Positions 1 through 5,727 are shown, numbered from the stretch's first letter. The stretch is DNA of 6,181 nucleotides from Desulfobacterales bacterium (GCA_030601485.1 JAUVTO010000115.1:1-6181); one strand, 5' to 3'. Notes: generated from the letters alone by a model not told the origin. Numbers and translations are program-made.

Positions 1-499
1 CCACGATTTCAACATTTTTCTGTTCAAGTTCATCTTTTACCAGGGTTCGGGGAAAAAGGCGCGTGCTGCCGTCCGGAGTACGGGTATAGCGAGGATATTC
101 AAATGCGCCGGGATGAACCACCAGGGGAATCGTTTTGGGTATTTTGTCGAGAATGCCGTAAAGGGAACCTGTGTGGTCCATGTGGCCGTGGCTTATGACA
201 ATCGATCCTATCTCCTCGATATTTACTCCCAGTTGTTCAATATTGTGGAGCACGCCGACCTTGGTGTAACCGGTGTCGAACAGGATGGTGTGTTTCATTT
301 CTCCTTGAGTTACGGTGATCAGAAGGGACAACCCATGTTCTGCCAGAAGGGTGTCATCCAGAATGTTGCCGTCCTTTGCCAGCGGGGGACGGGTGATAAT
401 TTTCGAGGGCGGCAGCAACAGATCAATATAATTGTCTATAAGAGTTAGAATTTCAACACGGTCCACTGTTTTTAAGGAAACAGGTACATTAGCATTCAT
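1..499 (-). CDS. MBL-fold metallo-hydrolase (COG1237-like), 3' part outside window
   Basis: Partial gene: 166 codons are visible from the ATG at 499, and the frame stays open to position 1. The start is supported by an AGGAGG ribosome binding site just upstream (about 506-511). The protein shows the metallo-beta-lactamase metal motif SHGHMDHTG at residues 103-111 (H104, H106, D108, H109), preceded by LFDTG at 73-77; VVHPGAF at 127-133 may supply a further metal ligand. There is no signal peptide, so it is probably cytoplasmic. The 'SHGHxDHTG' form with a preceding FDTG is typical of COG1237, often annotated as a dihydropterin-ribofuranosylaminobenzene phosphate synthase-like hydrolase after archaeal relatives. 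That name is unsafe for the substrate, and I infer only a metal-dependent hydrolase or oxidoreductase fold. It is transcribed divergently from the PBP1A gene. The C-terminal half, with the remaining metal ligands, is not visible. Confidence 0.9.
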   Translation of the reverse strand, partial: MNANVPVSLKTVDRVEILTLIDNYIDLLLPPSKIITRPPLAKDGNILDDTLLAEHGLSLLITVTQGEMKHTILFDTGYTKVGVLHNIEQLGVNIEEIGSIVISHGHMDHTGSLYGILDKIPKTIPLVVHPGAFEYPRYTRTPDGSTRLFPRTLVKDELEQKNVEIV

Positions 500-595
500 C
501 ACTCTTCCTCCTTTAGGTGCTAATCGACATCATCGGGTCCCGCTGCGGAACCTTGGCGGAACAATGCCGGATAAGGTGTTTTTTATTTAATTTTC

Positions 596-624
596 AATAT
601 ACAATTCACTTGAATTGAGTTAAA
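596..624 (-). promoter_or_regulatory. Probable promoter of the MBL gene with a dyad in its spacer
   Basis: Read on the minus strand, TTTAAC (624-619) and TATATT (601-596) are separated by exactly 17 bases. The -10 matches the consensus at five of six positions; the -35 is weaker at three of six. The spacer holds a perfect inverted repeat, CAATTCA and TGAATTG (602-608 and 611-617) around a 2-base centre, a natural position for a repressor operator. The resulting leader would be about 90 nt and includes a short G+C-rich hairpin (arms in 536-552) and a 7-bp direct repeat GCGGAAC (545-551 and 556-562), before the ribosome binding site. Confidence 0.4.
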
Positions 625-691
625 CTTAAATCTGTTAACAAATATTCGGATATTCCTGTTTAATTCCGGTTTGGTGAAATTCGATTATTAC

Positions 692-716
692 CATGTATTG
701 CAAATAAGCAATCATG
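692..716. repeat. Inverted repeat (operator- or hairpin-like) in the divergent spacer
   Basis: ATTGC (697-701) and GCAAT (708-712) flank AAATAA, and CATG lies outside both arms (692-695 and 713-716), offset by one extra T on the left. The dyad totals nine base pairs with one bulge. It lies about 190 bases before the MBL start and 257 bases before the PBP1A start, so it could be an operator for either gene. No T-run follows on either strand, so a terminator is unlikely. Confidence 0.3.
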
Positions 717-733
717 TAAAGAGATTTGTTGAA

Positions 734-751
734 TTTTGACCATTGCTATAA
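734..751 (+). repeat. 18-bp direct repeat, copy 1 (contains an extended -10 motif)
   Basis: TTTTGACCATTGCTATAA occurs here and again, identical, at 3389-3406. Together with the next base, this copy forms TGCTATAAT (744-752), a perfect extended -10 element, so it may act as a promoter on the plus strand toward the PBP1A gene. The nearby TTGACC (736-741) is only 5 bases from TATAAT and cannot serve as its -35. The two copies bracket the PBP1A gene. Confidence 0.5.
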
Positions 752-903
752 TGAGTAAAACAGGCGGTGAATTTGGGGCTACAGGGCAAACGCATTTGAA
801 TCTCAATACGGGGAGAACGCTCCACGACGTCGCTACGCTGCACCGAAATCAAATGCTGGGGCTATCAAGTGCCTTGCGCAATAGACCGATATTTGATATT
901 TAA
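751..903 (+). CDS. Doubtful 50-codon ORF in the spacer upstream of PBP1A
   Basis: An ATG at 751 opens a 50-codon frame ending at TAA 901-903. There is no ribosome binding site: the preceding bases are the A+T-rich repeat copy, and the ATG overlaps its possible -10 box. The middle of the ORF (about 790-860) is locally richer in G+C than its surroundings. It contains an imperfect inverted repeat, GCATTTGA near 791-798 and TCAAATGC at 849-856, and GGGGCTA occurs twice (774-780 and 857-863). This looks more like a degenerate intergenic element than a gene. I recognise no protein family. It is recorded because nothing else explains this stretch. Confidence 0.15.
   Translation: MSKTGGEFGATGQTHLNLNTGRTLHDVATLHRNQMLGLSSALRNRPIFDI
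874..902 (+). promoter_or_regulatory. Weak candidate promoter for PBP1A
   Basis: TTGCGC (874-879) and TATTTA (897-902) are 17 bases apart, and the -10 is preceded by TGA (894-896), giving an extended -10 form. Each hexamer matches consensus only moderately. It would give a leader of about 65 nt before the ATG at 973. The alternative is the extended -10 at 744-752 further upstream. Confidence 0.25.
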
Positions 904-972
904 TAAAAGTTTAAGTTTACGCAACAACAAGGCCAAAAACCACGAGTTTGATCCGTTTAACGTACAGGAATT

Positions 973-3378
973 ATGCTAAAACGCAAAAAAACTTCTCAAA
1001 TACTTAAAAAGCGAGTCCGGCGAGACCAGGGGGGAATTTTTGTAAAAATTGTCCGATGTTTTATTTGGTTTTCTGTTTTTATGGCGGTATCCGGTATGGT
1101 TGGAGCTGCCGGGGTTTATTTTTATCTGGGCAGAAATCTTCCCAAAATATCTTCGCTAAAAGATTACCGGCCTCCTATAATCACAACCGTATATTCAGAC
1201 GATACTCGAAAGATCGCTGAATTTTTCAAAGAACGGAGAATTGTGATTCCTCTGTCCCAAATGCCTGAAATGCTTATAAAAGCTTTTATTGCTGCGGAGG
1301 ATGCAAGATTTTATAAACACAAAGGAATAGATATTTTAAGTATTATCAGGGCATTTTTCAAGAACATCGAGGCCGGAACCATTGTCCAGGGCGGCAGTAC
1401 AATTACCCAGCAGGTTACAAAATCGTTTTTCTTGACACCGGAAAGAAGTTATGCCCGCAAAATAAAAGAAGCCATTCTTGCATACCGCATTGATAAGAAG
1501 TTTTCCAAGAATGAAATTCTGTTTCTGTATTTAAATCAGATTTATCTGGGGCATGGCGCATATGGGGTGGAAGCTGCTTCCGAGAATTATTTCGGAAAAT
1601 CCGGTCAGGAATTGAACCTGGCAGAATGTTCTATCCTGGCAGGCCTGCCCCAGGCGCCGAGCAGATACTCGCCCTTTAGATATCCGGAAAGGGCGAAGCA
1701 GCGTCAGATATATGTGTTAAACAGGATGGTTGAGGAAGGAGTTATCACCAATATTCAAGCTACGGAAGCAATCAATAAAGAGCTTGATATTAAGCCAAGG
1801 AAAAACTGGTACATAGAAGAAGTCCCCGTTTATACCGAACACATCAGGCGATATATCGCAAAAAAATACGGTGACGACATTTTATACAAAGAAGGGCTCA
1901 AAATTTATGCTGCGGTGAATATTGAAATGCAAAAGATTGCGCGTGGAGAAATACAAAAGGGGCTATATGCCCTGGATAAACGTCAGGGGTATCGGGGCCC
2001 GATAAAGCACCTGCAGCCGGAAGAGATCGAATCGTTTTCAAAGGAGCTTCAGATCGAGGTGGAAAAATCGCCACTTGAAGAGGGAAAGATCACACAAGGC
2101 GTTGTGATAGAGGTAAACAACAAGAATGATACGGTAGTGGTTCGAATCGGCAATACTCTGGGAGTCATAAGAATTGACGATATGCGCTGGGCAAGAAAGC
2201 CTGATCCCGAGATTGCCTATTTCCAAGCCAGAGTTCAACATCCCGGAGAGGTTTTGTCCGTGGGTGATGTTATACATATTAAGGTTAAAAATAAAATGTT
2301 TAATACAGACCGATGGTGGCTTGATCTGGAGCAGGTTCCAAAGGCTCAGGCCGCTCTTCTCTGCATCGAGTCGGAAACCGGTTATGTGAAGGTAATGGTC
2401 GGTGGAAGGGATTTCAGGGAGAGCCAGTTCAACAGGGCCGTCCAGTCGAGGCGGCAGCCCGGTTCAGCGTTTAAACCCGTAATATATGCAGCAGCGCTTG
2501 ACAAGGGATATACCCCTGCAACCATGATTATCGATTCACCGATTGTGTATCAGGATACGGAACATGACTTTACGTGGAAACCCAGAAATTACAAGGAAAA
2601 ATTTTATGGTCCCACACTTTTTCGCGATGCCCTTACAAAATCACGTAATGTTGTAACCATTAAAATTTTAAAAGATATCGGCATTGATTACGCTATAGAT
2701 TATACCGGAAAACTTGGAATCACATCAAAACTAAGCAGGGATCTTTCAATAGCTTTGGGATCTTCGGGTGTATCTTTGCTGGAGCTTGTCAAGGCTTATT
2801 CGGTTTTTAACAATCTTGGTTATCTTGTAAATTCTGTTTTTATAACAAAGATCGAGGACAGAGACGGAAATGTTATCGAGGAATCGAGTCCTGTCAGAGA
2901 AAAGGTCATCGAAAAAAATACAGCCTATATCATGACCAGTCTTCTTGAGGGTGTGGTCAAACACGGAACCGGACACAGGGTCAGTGCATTGAACCGGCCG
3001 GTGGCGGGAAAGACCGGTACAACGAACAATCTTCATGATGCATGGTTTGTAGGATACACTCCGCGTTATACAACAGGAACATGGGTAGGTTTTGATGATG
3101 AGAGCTCCCTTGGAAAATCCGAAACCGGTTCCAGGGCGGCAAGCCCCATATGGCTCGGTTTTGTCCGGAAAGTACTGGATGGCAAACCTGTTAGAGTTTT
3201 TCAGGTCCCCGAAGGGGTTGTCTTTTCTAAAATCGATGCCGAAACCGGTCTATTACCCATACCCGAATCTAAAAAGACCATATTTGAATGCTTCAAAGAA
3301 GGATCCGTGCCCACCGAATATACCCAGGAGCCGGGGTCTATGACAGAGCCGGAAGATTTTTTTAAATCCGATATGTGA
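973..3378 (+). CDS. mrcA: Class A penicillin-binding protein 1A (bifunctional transglycosylase/transpeptidase)
   Basis: This 801-residue, full-length inner-membrane enzyme polymerises lipid II into glycan strands and cross-links their stem peptides in the periplasm. A very basic cytoplasmic N-terminus (1-22) precedes one membrane segment (about 27-52). The GT51 transglycosylase domain (about 70-245) has EDARFYKHKG at 109-118 with catalytic E109, GGSTITQQ at 140-147, second catalytic Glu E166 in RKIKEA, and YLNQIYLGHGAYGVEAA. An OB-type insert (about 315-450) follows. The transpeptidase domain (about 458-735) has the nucleophile motif SAFK (S498, K501), SRN at 557-559 and KTGTT at 680-684, so both active sites are intact. 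A short tail ends the protein. The ATG at 973 has a weak AGGA (966-969) only 3 bases upstream; the fit of the basic tail and membrane helix supports this start. It stands alone, divergent from the MBL gene and convergent with the MetE-like gene. Confidence 0.96.
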   Translation: MLKRKKTSQILKKRVRRDQGGIFVKIVRCFIWFSVFMAVSGMVGAAGVYFYLGRNLPKISSLKDYRPPIITTVYSDDTRKIAEFFKERRIVIPLSQMPEMLIKAFIAAEDARFYKHKGIDILSIIRAFFKNIEAGTIVQGGSTITQQVTKSFFLTPERSYARKIKEAILAYRIDKKFSKNEILFLYLNQIYLGHGAYGVEAASENYFGKSGQELNLAECSILAGLPQAPSRYSPFRYPERAKQRQIYVLNRMVEEGVITNIQATEAINKELDIKPRKNWYIEEVPVYTEHIRRYIAKKYGDDILYKEGLKIYAAVNIEMQKIARGEIQKGLYALDKRQGYRGPIKHLQPEEIESFSKELQIEVEKSPLEEGKITQGVVIEVNNKNDTVVVRIGNTLGVIRIDDMRWARKPDPEIAYFQARVQHPGEVLSVGDVIHIKVKNKMFNTDRWWLDLEQVPKAQAALLCIESETGYVKVMVGGRDFRESQFNRAVQSRRQPGSAFKPVIYAAALDKGYTPATMIIDSPIVYQDTEHDFTWKPRNYKEKFYGPTLFRDALTKSRNVVTIKILKDIGIDYAIDYTGKLGITSKLSRDLSIALGSSGVSLLELVKAYSVFNNLGYLVNSVFITKIEDRDGNVIEESSPVREKVIEKNTAYIMTSLLEGVVKHGTGHRVSALNRPVAGKTGTTNNLHDAWFVGYTPRYTTGTWVGFDDESSLGKSETGSRAASPIWLGFVRKVLDGKPVRVFQVPEGVVFSKIDAETGLLPIPESKKTIFECFKEGSVPTEYTQEPGSMTEPEDFFKSDM

Positions 3379-3388
3379 TGGGACCTTT

Positions 3389-3406
3389 TTTTGACCATTG
3401 CTATAA
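3389..3406 (+). repeat. 18-bp direct repeat, copy 2, at the convergent gene junction
   Basis: This is an identical copy of the 18-mer at 734-751. It begins 11 bases after the PBP1A stop codon and overlaps the last codons and the TAG stop (3403-3401) of the opposing MetE-like gene. The 22-nt gap between the two genes also holds a run of eight T (3385-3392 on the plus strand), but I see no strong stem preceding it, so I do not call a terminator. Confidence 0.5.
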
Positions 3407-4474
3407 AAACTTTTTTCTTATTATATCCGAAACCTGTCTTGTTAAAACCAGCACCTTTTTTGCATGATCAAGGCTTAAGGAACCTGTTCCGCAGCTTGGT
3501 GTTATTAACGTCTGATCCAGTATTGTGGACTTATCAATACCCATGGCTTGGATCGCCAGTGCCTGTTTCTCCCATGCAGCTACCAGTGAATCGGTAGTCT
3601 CTTTTTCAATGTCGTCGCTGTTTAGCGTGGGAACAATCCCCCAGGCCAGGATGCCGCCGGATTGGATAAAGCGCTTGACAAGATCCGGATAGAGGACCAG
3701 CTTGTCAAAAAAGGAATAGGCATCAAAGCTGATGATGTCTGTTTCAGACTCCAAAAGCAGGGACCAGTCGGCATTGGCGCAGACATGGATTCCGGCAAGA
3801 CCCCCTTCATCGTGGACCGCCTCAATAACTTCCTCAAAACAGTTTACCACTTCGTCACGGGATATGGTTATAAATGCGGATGAGCCGAATCCTGCCAGAG
3901 CGGGTTCATCGAAAAAAATGATGACCGGGCATCCGAATCCCGAAAGATTTTTGACCTGCCACCGGGCTTTTTGAGCCAAAAGCTTTACCGCAGCATCCCT
4001 TAACTGCTCGTTATAAAAAACTGCCTTTCCGTTCTGGTCGGTTAACCCCAGCCCGAAGGTTACGGGGCCGGTTATTTGACCTTTAACCGCTACCGGATGA
4101 TCGGGAAGCGCCTGAAGCTGCTCTACAAAAGAAAAAAAACCTTTGGCCGTATCTGCGGCCAGGACAAATCTCGAATTTTCAAGATCTGTCTCGCCTTCCT
4201 CCACCGCCATATAATCTTCGTAAAATTCAAGGAGATCGTCATCAAAACAGGGATCAGAGGTATCAATAAAGGATTTGTCCTTTTCCAGTTTAAGGCCCGG
4301 AAAACCCGGCTGAAATTGGGCGATCATTCCTTCTTCCTTATACGCCGGAAGCTGAACCCATAAAGGAATTTCAGGGGTATACTCGAAAACCAGCTTAACC
4401 CCTTCCGAGTGATCCTGCAAAGGAAGGCTTCCGATTAGAACCGGAAGACATCCGGGATGGAAGTTTTTTGCCAT
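3401..4474 (-). CDS. One-domain MetE-like methyltransferase, probable folate-independent methionine synthase
   Basis: The 357-residue protein matches the C-terminal catalytic half of cobalamin-independent methionine synthase (UROD/MetE-like barrel) and lacks the N-terminal MetE domain. Visible motifs are an N-terminal IGSLPLQD (14-21), KGQITGPVTFG (131-141), FFDEPAL (187-193), the zinc pair H230-x-C232 in GIHVCAN, and C328 in TPSCGTG. These correspond to His641, Cys643 and Cys726 of E. coli MetE. The fourth ligand, Glu665 there, aligns best with D251 in ISFDAY. Proteins of this kind (core-MetE, MesB-like) are known in anaerobic bacteria and are thought to take the methyl group from a methyl-corrinoid protein, so methionine synthesis is the likely role, by inference. 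Other UROD/MetE-like methyltransferases remain possible. The ATG at 4474 has AAAGGAG eight bases upstream. It is cytoplasmic, stands alone and converges on PBP1A. Confidence 0.8.
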   Translation of the reverse strand: MAKNFHPGCLPVLIGSLPLQDHSEGVKLVFEYTPEIPLWVQLPAYKEEGMIAQFQPGFPGLKLEKDKSFIDTSDPCFDDDLLEFYEDYMAVEEGETDLENSRFVLAADTAKGFFSFVEQLQALPDHPVAVKGQITGPVTFGLGLTDQNGKAVFYNEQLRDAAVKLLAQKARWQVKNLSGFGCPVIIFFDEPALAGFGSSAFITISRDEVVNCFEEVIEAVHDEGGLAGIHVCANADWSLLLESETDIISFDAYSFFDKLVLYPDLVKRFIQSGGILAWGIVPTLNSDDIEKETTDSLVAAWEKQALAIQAMGIDKSTILDQTLITPSCGTGSLSLDHAKKVLVLTRQVSDIIRKKFL

Positions 4475-4526
4475 TAATCAGGCTCCTTTCAGGTATTAAT
4501 TTTACCGGTTGGCTAATAAAATGACT

Positions 4527-4544
4527 ATCACGAGTGATATCACT
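4527..4544. promoter_or_regulatory. Stacked palindromic half-sites upstream of the MetE-like gene
   Basis: Three alternating pentamers lie side by side: ATCAC (4527-4531), GTGAT (4534-4538) and ATCAC (4539-4543). They form two overlapping palindromes, ATCAC-GA-GTGAT and the perfect 12-mer AGTGATATCACT (4533-4544). The site is 53-70 bases upstream of the MetE-like start, a usual operator distance. It does not resemble MetJ or MetR boxes. I see no convincing -35/-10 pair for the gene around it. Confidence 0.35.
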
Positions 4545-4565
4545 TTACAAGCAATAGAAAAAAAT

Positions 4566-4765
4566 GAAGCTTCCCGCAGCAAGCTGCGAGGTATCAAAGC
4601 GGAATTGCGCCGTAGCCATTACAACGTTGAAATGATATAGCGGAATTAACCCGCCTTCGCTCTGATGAGCTTCGGCGTGGTTCACCTCGCCTTTCATCCC
4701 TGCAGCCCCGCTGGGCGGGATCTCCGCTCCGCTACGACAAACTGCAGGGTATTCAGGCGAAGGCG
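4566..4765. repeat. Composite palindromic intergenic repeat (REP-like)
   Basis: This G+C-rich island in an A+T-rich spacer holds nested inverted repeats. Module A is a hairpin, CGCAGC-AA-GCTGCG (4575-4588), followed by AGGTATCAAAGCGGA. Module B has CCCTGCAG (4698-4705) and CTGCAGGG (4742-4749), followed by TATTCAGGCGAA. The two modules share the order hairpin, then GGTAT-A-GCG-A, so they look like copies of one unit, with B's loop enlarged by 36 bases containing its own hairpin CCCGC-TGG-GCGGG (4707-4719). An outer perfect 9-bp pair, CGCCTTCGC (4652-4660) and GCGAAGGCG (4757-4765), encloses module B. A frame from ATG 4521 to TAG 4640 (39 codons) crosses module A but has no ribosome binding site and is not called. 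There is no transposase; this is best read as a dispersed non-autonomous repeat. Confidence 0.6.
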
Positions 4766-4801
4766 AATAAAAGCGTAAAGTTTGCAGCTTTCTGGAATAG
4801 A

Positions 4802-4830
4802 TTGACACGTAAATTTGCCGGTGTTATTAT
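4802..4830 (+). promoter_or_regulatory. Strong sigma70-type promoter of the six-cysteine gene / tatA unit
   Basis: TTGACA (4802-4807) is a perfect -35, followed after exactly 17 bases by TATTAT (4825-4830), a five-of-six -10. An overlapping TATAAT at 4828-4833 would need a 20-base spacer and is less likely. Transcription would start near 4837, giving a leader of about 95 nt before the GTG at 4933. It is the clearest promoter in the window and begins right after the composite repeat. Confidence 0.7.
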
Positions 4831-4864
4831 AATAACTAATTCACTATAAAAAGCTGAAAAGCGA

Positions 4865-4936
4865 ATGTCTGTTGCAAATTTTAGAGCTTGCAACAGATGG
4901 TTTTTTACTCCGATTTTTTTAAAAGGGTTACCGTGA
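4865..4936 (+). CDS. Possible 23-residue leader ORF overlapping the next gene's start
   Basis: An ATG at 4865 opens a 23-codon frame whose TGA (4934-4936) overlaps the GTG at 4933 in the four bases GTGA, the usual geometry of translational coupling. It runs through the leader hairpin, and its second half encodes RWFFTPIF. I see no proper ribosome binding site before it (only an A/G-rich GAAAAGCGA), so translation is uncertain. It could be a leader peptide that lets ribosomes influence the hairpin, or a chance frame. Confidence 0.2.
   Translation: MSVANFRACNRWFFTPIFLKGLP
4868..4906 (+). terminator. Intrinsic-terminator-like hairpin in the leader (attenuator or small-RNA 3' end)
   Basis: TCTGTTGCAA (4868-4877) and TTGCAACAGA (4888-4897) form a perfect 10-bp stem around a 10-base loop. 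They are followed by TGG and six T (4901-4906). This is the form of a rho-independent terminator, but it lies about 30-70 bases after the predicted transcription start and before the gene. The promoter plus hairpin would give either an attenuated leader or a free RNA of about 70 nt. AAGCT at 4851-4855 could pair with AGCTT at 4885-4889 as a weak competing helix; that is only 5 bp. Confidence 0.6.
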
Positions 4937-5346
4937 CTAAAATCATTCAACTTGACGACAAACTTCAGCATACCAAAGAAAAAAAAGCTGAAATAATCAG
5001 AAAGCGCAAGATTTTGGCGGTTCAAAAGATTTTTCAGTGCACCCAGTGCATTTTCAAATGTGAAAAATGTGGCACGCAGATCGGCCATGATCAAAAAAGC
5101 GAGGTAGGGCCTGCCGGTGATCTGAAGATTCTCTACCGATTTTGCGAAAGCTGCTCTGAAGAATATGCCGATTACGTCAAACGGCTTCAAGGCAAGGTTA
5201 ATCCTGAACGTTACTGGCACAATCAGGACTGGATCGAAGTCTGGAATAAATGGATAGATTATCAGAATGTCATCAATCGCTATTTACAATCAAAAGAGTT
5301 TAATCAGCTTTTGAATGAACTCAGAGAGACGAGGCCCAAAAATTAG
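4933..5346 (+). CDS. Six-cysteine (three CxxC) protein of unknown function
   Basis: This 137-residue protein has no family I can name. A charged N-terminal stretch (about 8-30, rich in K, E and R) looks helical. It is followed by CTQC (C36, C39), CEKC (C43, C46) and, 24 residues later, CESC (C71, C74). The spacing C43/C46 with C71/C74 fits a zinc-ribbon or treble-clef site, leaving C36/C39 as a second metal half-site or redox pair. The C-terminal part (about 90-135) is rich in W, Y and N and probably helical. No signal peptide or membrane segment is seen, so it is likely cytoplasmic. I choose the GTG at 4933 because AAAAGGG ends 5 bases upstream. The alternatives TTG 4888 and ATG 4897 fall inside the leader hairpin and lack a binding site. 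The stop TAG overlaps the ribosome binding site of tatA, so the two are co-transcribed and probably coupled. Confidence 0.85.
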   Translation: MTKIIQLDDKLQHTKEKKAEIIRKRKILAVQKIFQCTQCIFKCEKCGTQIGHDQKSEVGPAGDLKILYRFCESCSEEYADYVKRLQGKVNPERYWHNQDWIEVWNKWIDYQNVINRYLQSKEFNQLLNELRETRPKN

Positions 5347-5355
5347 GAGGATTGT

Positions 5356-5538
5356 ATGTTTGGAATTGGAATGCCGGAACTTATTATAATACTTGTTATT
5401 ATCCTGATTATTTTTGGAGCCGGCAAGCTTCCGGAAATAGGGGCGGGTATGGGTAAAGCCATAAGAAATTTCAAAGGCGCCACATCAGAACCTGAAAAAA
5501 AAGAGCCTGACAAGATTGAAGAAAACAAAGATTCGTAA
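5356..5538 (+). CDS. tatA: Twin-arginine translocase subunit TatA/TatE family
   Basis: This 60-residue protein has the full TatA plan: a short N-terminus, one membrane helix (about 7-21), the hinge FGAGKLPEIG (20-29), an amphipathic helix (about 28-42, with G29, K34, F39) and a charged, Lys/Glu-rich tail. TatA oligomerises at the inner membrane and, with TatBC, lets folded proteins carrying twin-arginine signals cross. The length is at the short end for the family, and it begins MFGIGMPEL, as many TatA proteins do. An AGGAGG site (5345-5350) lies 5 bases before the ATG and overlaps the upstream gene's stop codon, which points to translational coupling; the gap between the genes is 9 bases. 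tatB and tatC are not next to it in this window. A terminator follows at 5655. Confidence 0.94.
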   Translation: MFGIGMPELIIILVIILIIFGAGKLPEIGAGMGKAIRNFKGATSEPEKKEPDKIEENKDS

Positions 5539-5654
5539 CAAAACCCACCTTGCATAACCGCACTAACGATAGATCGCCTTTCCAAAGCGGTAAAGCACCG
5601 GAGTATAGACAGGCGCAACCGGTTTGTCCGACCCCCTTTAGTTAAAAATAGAAA
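5539..5654. other. Spacer after tatA with no recognised feature
   Basis: No supported ORF or RNA gene is seen. There are only short possible stems, ACCGC/GCGGT (5557-5561 and 5587-5591) and ACCGG/CCGGT (5597-5601 and 5619-5623). It probably forms the 3' untranslated end of the tatA transcript ahead of the terminator. Confidence 0.4.
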
Positions 5655-5683
5655 CCCTGGCCCAAAGGACCAGGCTTTGTTTT
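5655..5683 (+). terminator. Rho-independent terminator of the tatA unit
   Basis: CCTGGCC (5656-5662) pairs with GGACCAGG (5667-5674, one bulged A) around the loop CAAA. It is followed by CTTTGTTTT. It lies 117 bases after the tatA stop. The core TGGCCCAAAGGACCAGG is repeated exactly at 5945-5961. Confidence 0.65.
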
Positions 5684-5698
5684 ATCCCCAGAGGGGAT
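5684..5698. repeat. Perfect short inverted repeat directly after the terminator
   Basis: ATCCCC (5684-5689) and GGGGAT (5693-5698) enclose AGA, a stable small hairpin on either strand. Only weak T-runs follow, so it may be a backup to the preceding terminator or the edge of the neighbouring repeat element. Confidence 0.35.
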
Positions 5699-5727
5699 TT
5701 GCTTTGTTGGAAGTTCATTGACTTATT

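Noticed and set aside
181..190. Residue F184 of PBP1A where many homologues have Glu in ILExYLN
   Set aside because: The catalytic glutamates are E109 and E166, both present. This position varies among PBP1A proteins, so it is not a defect.
113..448. Plus-strand 111-codon ORF
   Set aside because: It is antisense to the MBL-fold gene, whose metal motif SHGHMDHTG and AGGAGG ribosome binding site are clear on the minus strand.
736..752. TTGACC followed by TATAAT as a sigma70 promoter
   Set aside because: The spacer is only 5 bases. Only the extended -10 reading of TGCTATAAT is tenable.
3622..4363. Several ORFs inside the MetE-like gene region (both strands)
   Set aside because: They are alternative-frame shadows of a gene with conserved MetE motifs in the correct frame.
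4566..4765. CRISPR array
   Set aside because: There is no regular repeat-spacer periodicity and no cas gene; the repeats are palindromic and nested.
4545..5220. Minus-strand ORFs at 4545-4808 and 4753-5220
   Set aside because: The first lies within the palindromic repeat and the second is antisense to the six-cysteine gene. Neither has a ribosome binding site or family features.
4888..5346. Longer form of the six-cysteine protein starting at TTG 4888 (or ATG 4897)
   Set aside because: Both starts lie in the 3' arm of the leader hairpin and have no ribosome binding site; GTG 4933 has AAAAGGG at good spacing.
5539..5640. Possible tRNA or structured RNA after tatA
   Set aside because: There is no T-arm GTTCGA-type motif, no CCA end and no cloverleaf pairing; only scattered 5-bp stems.
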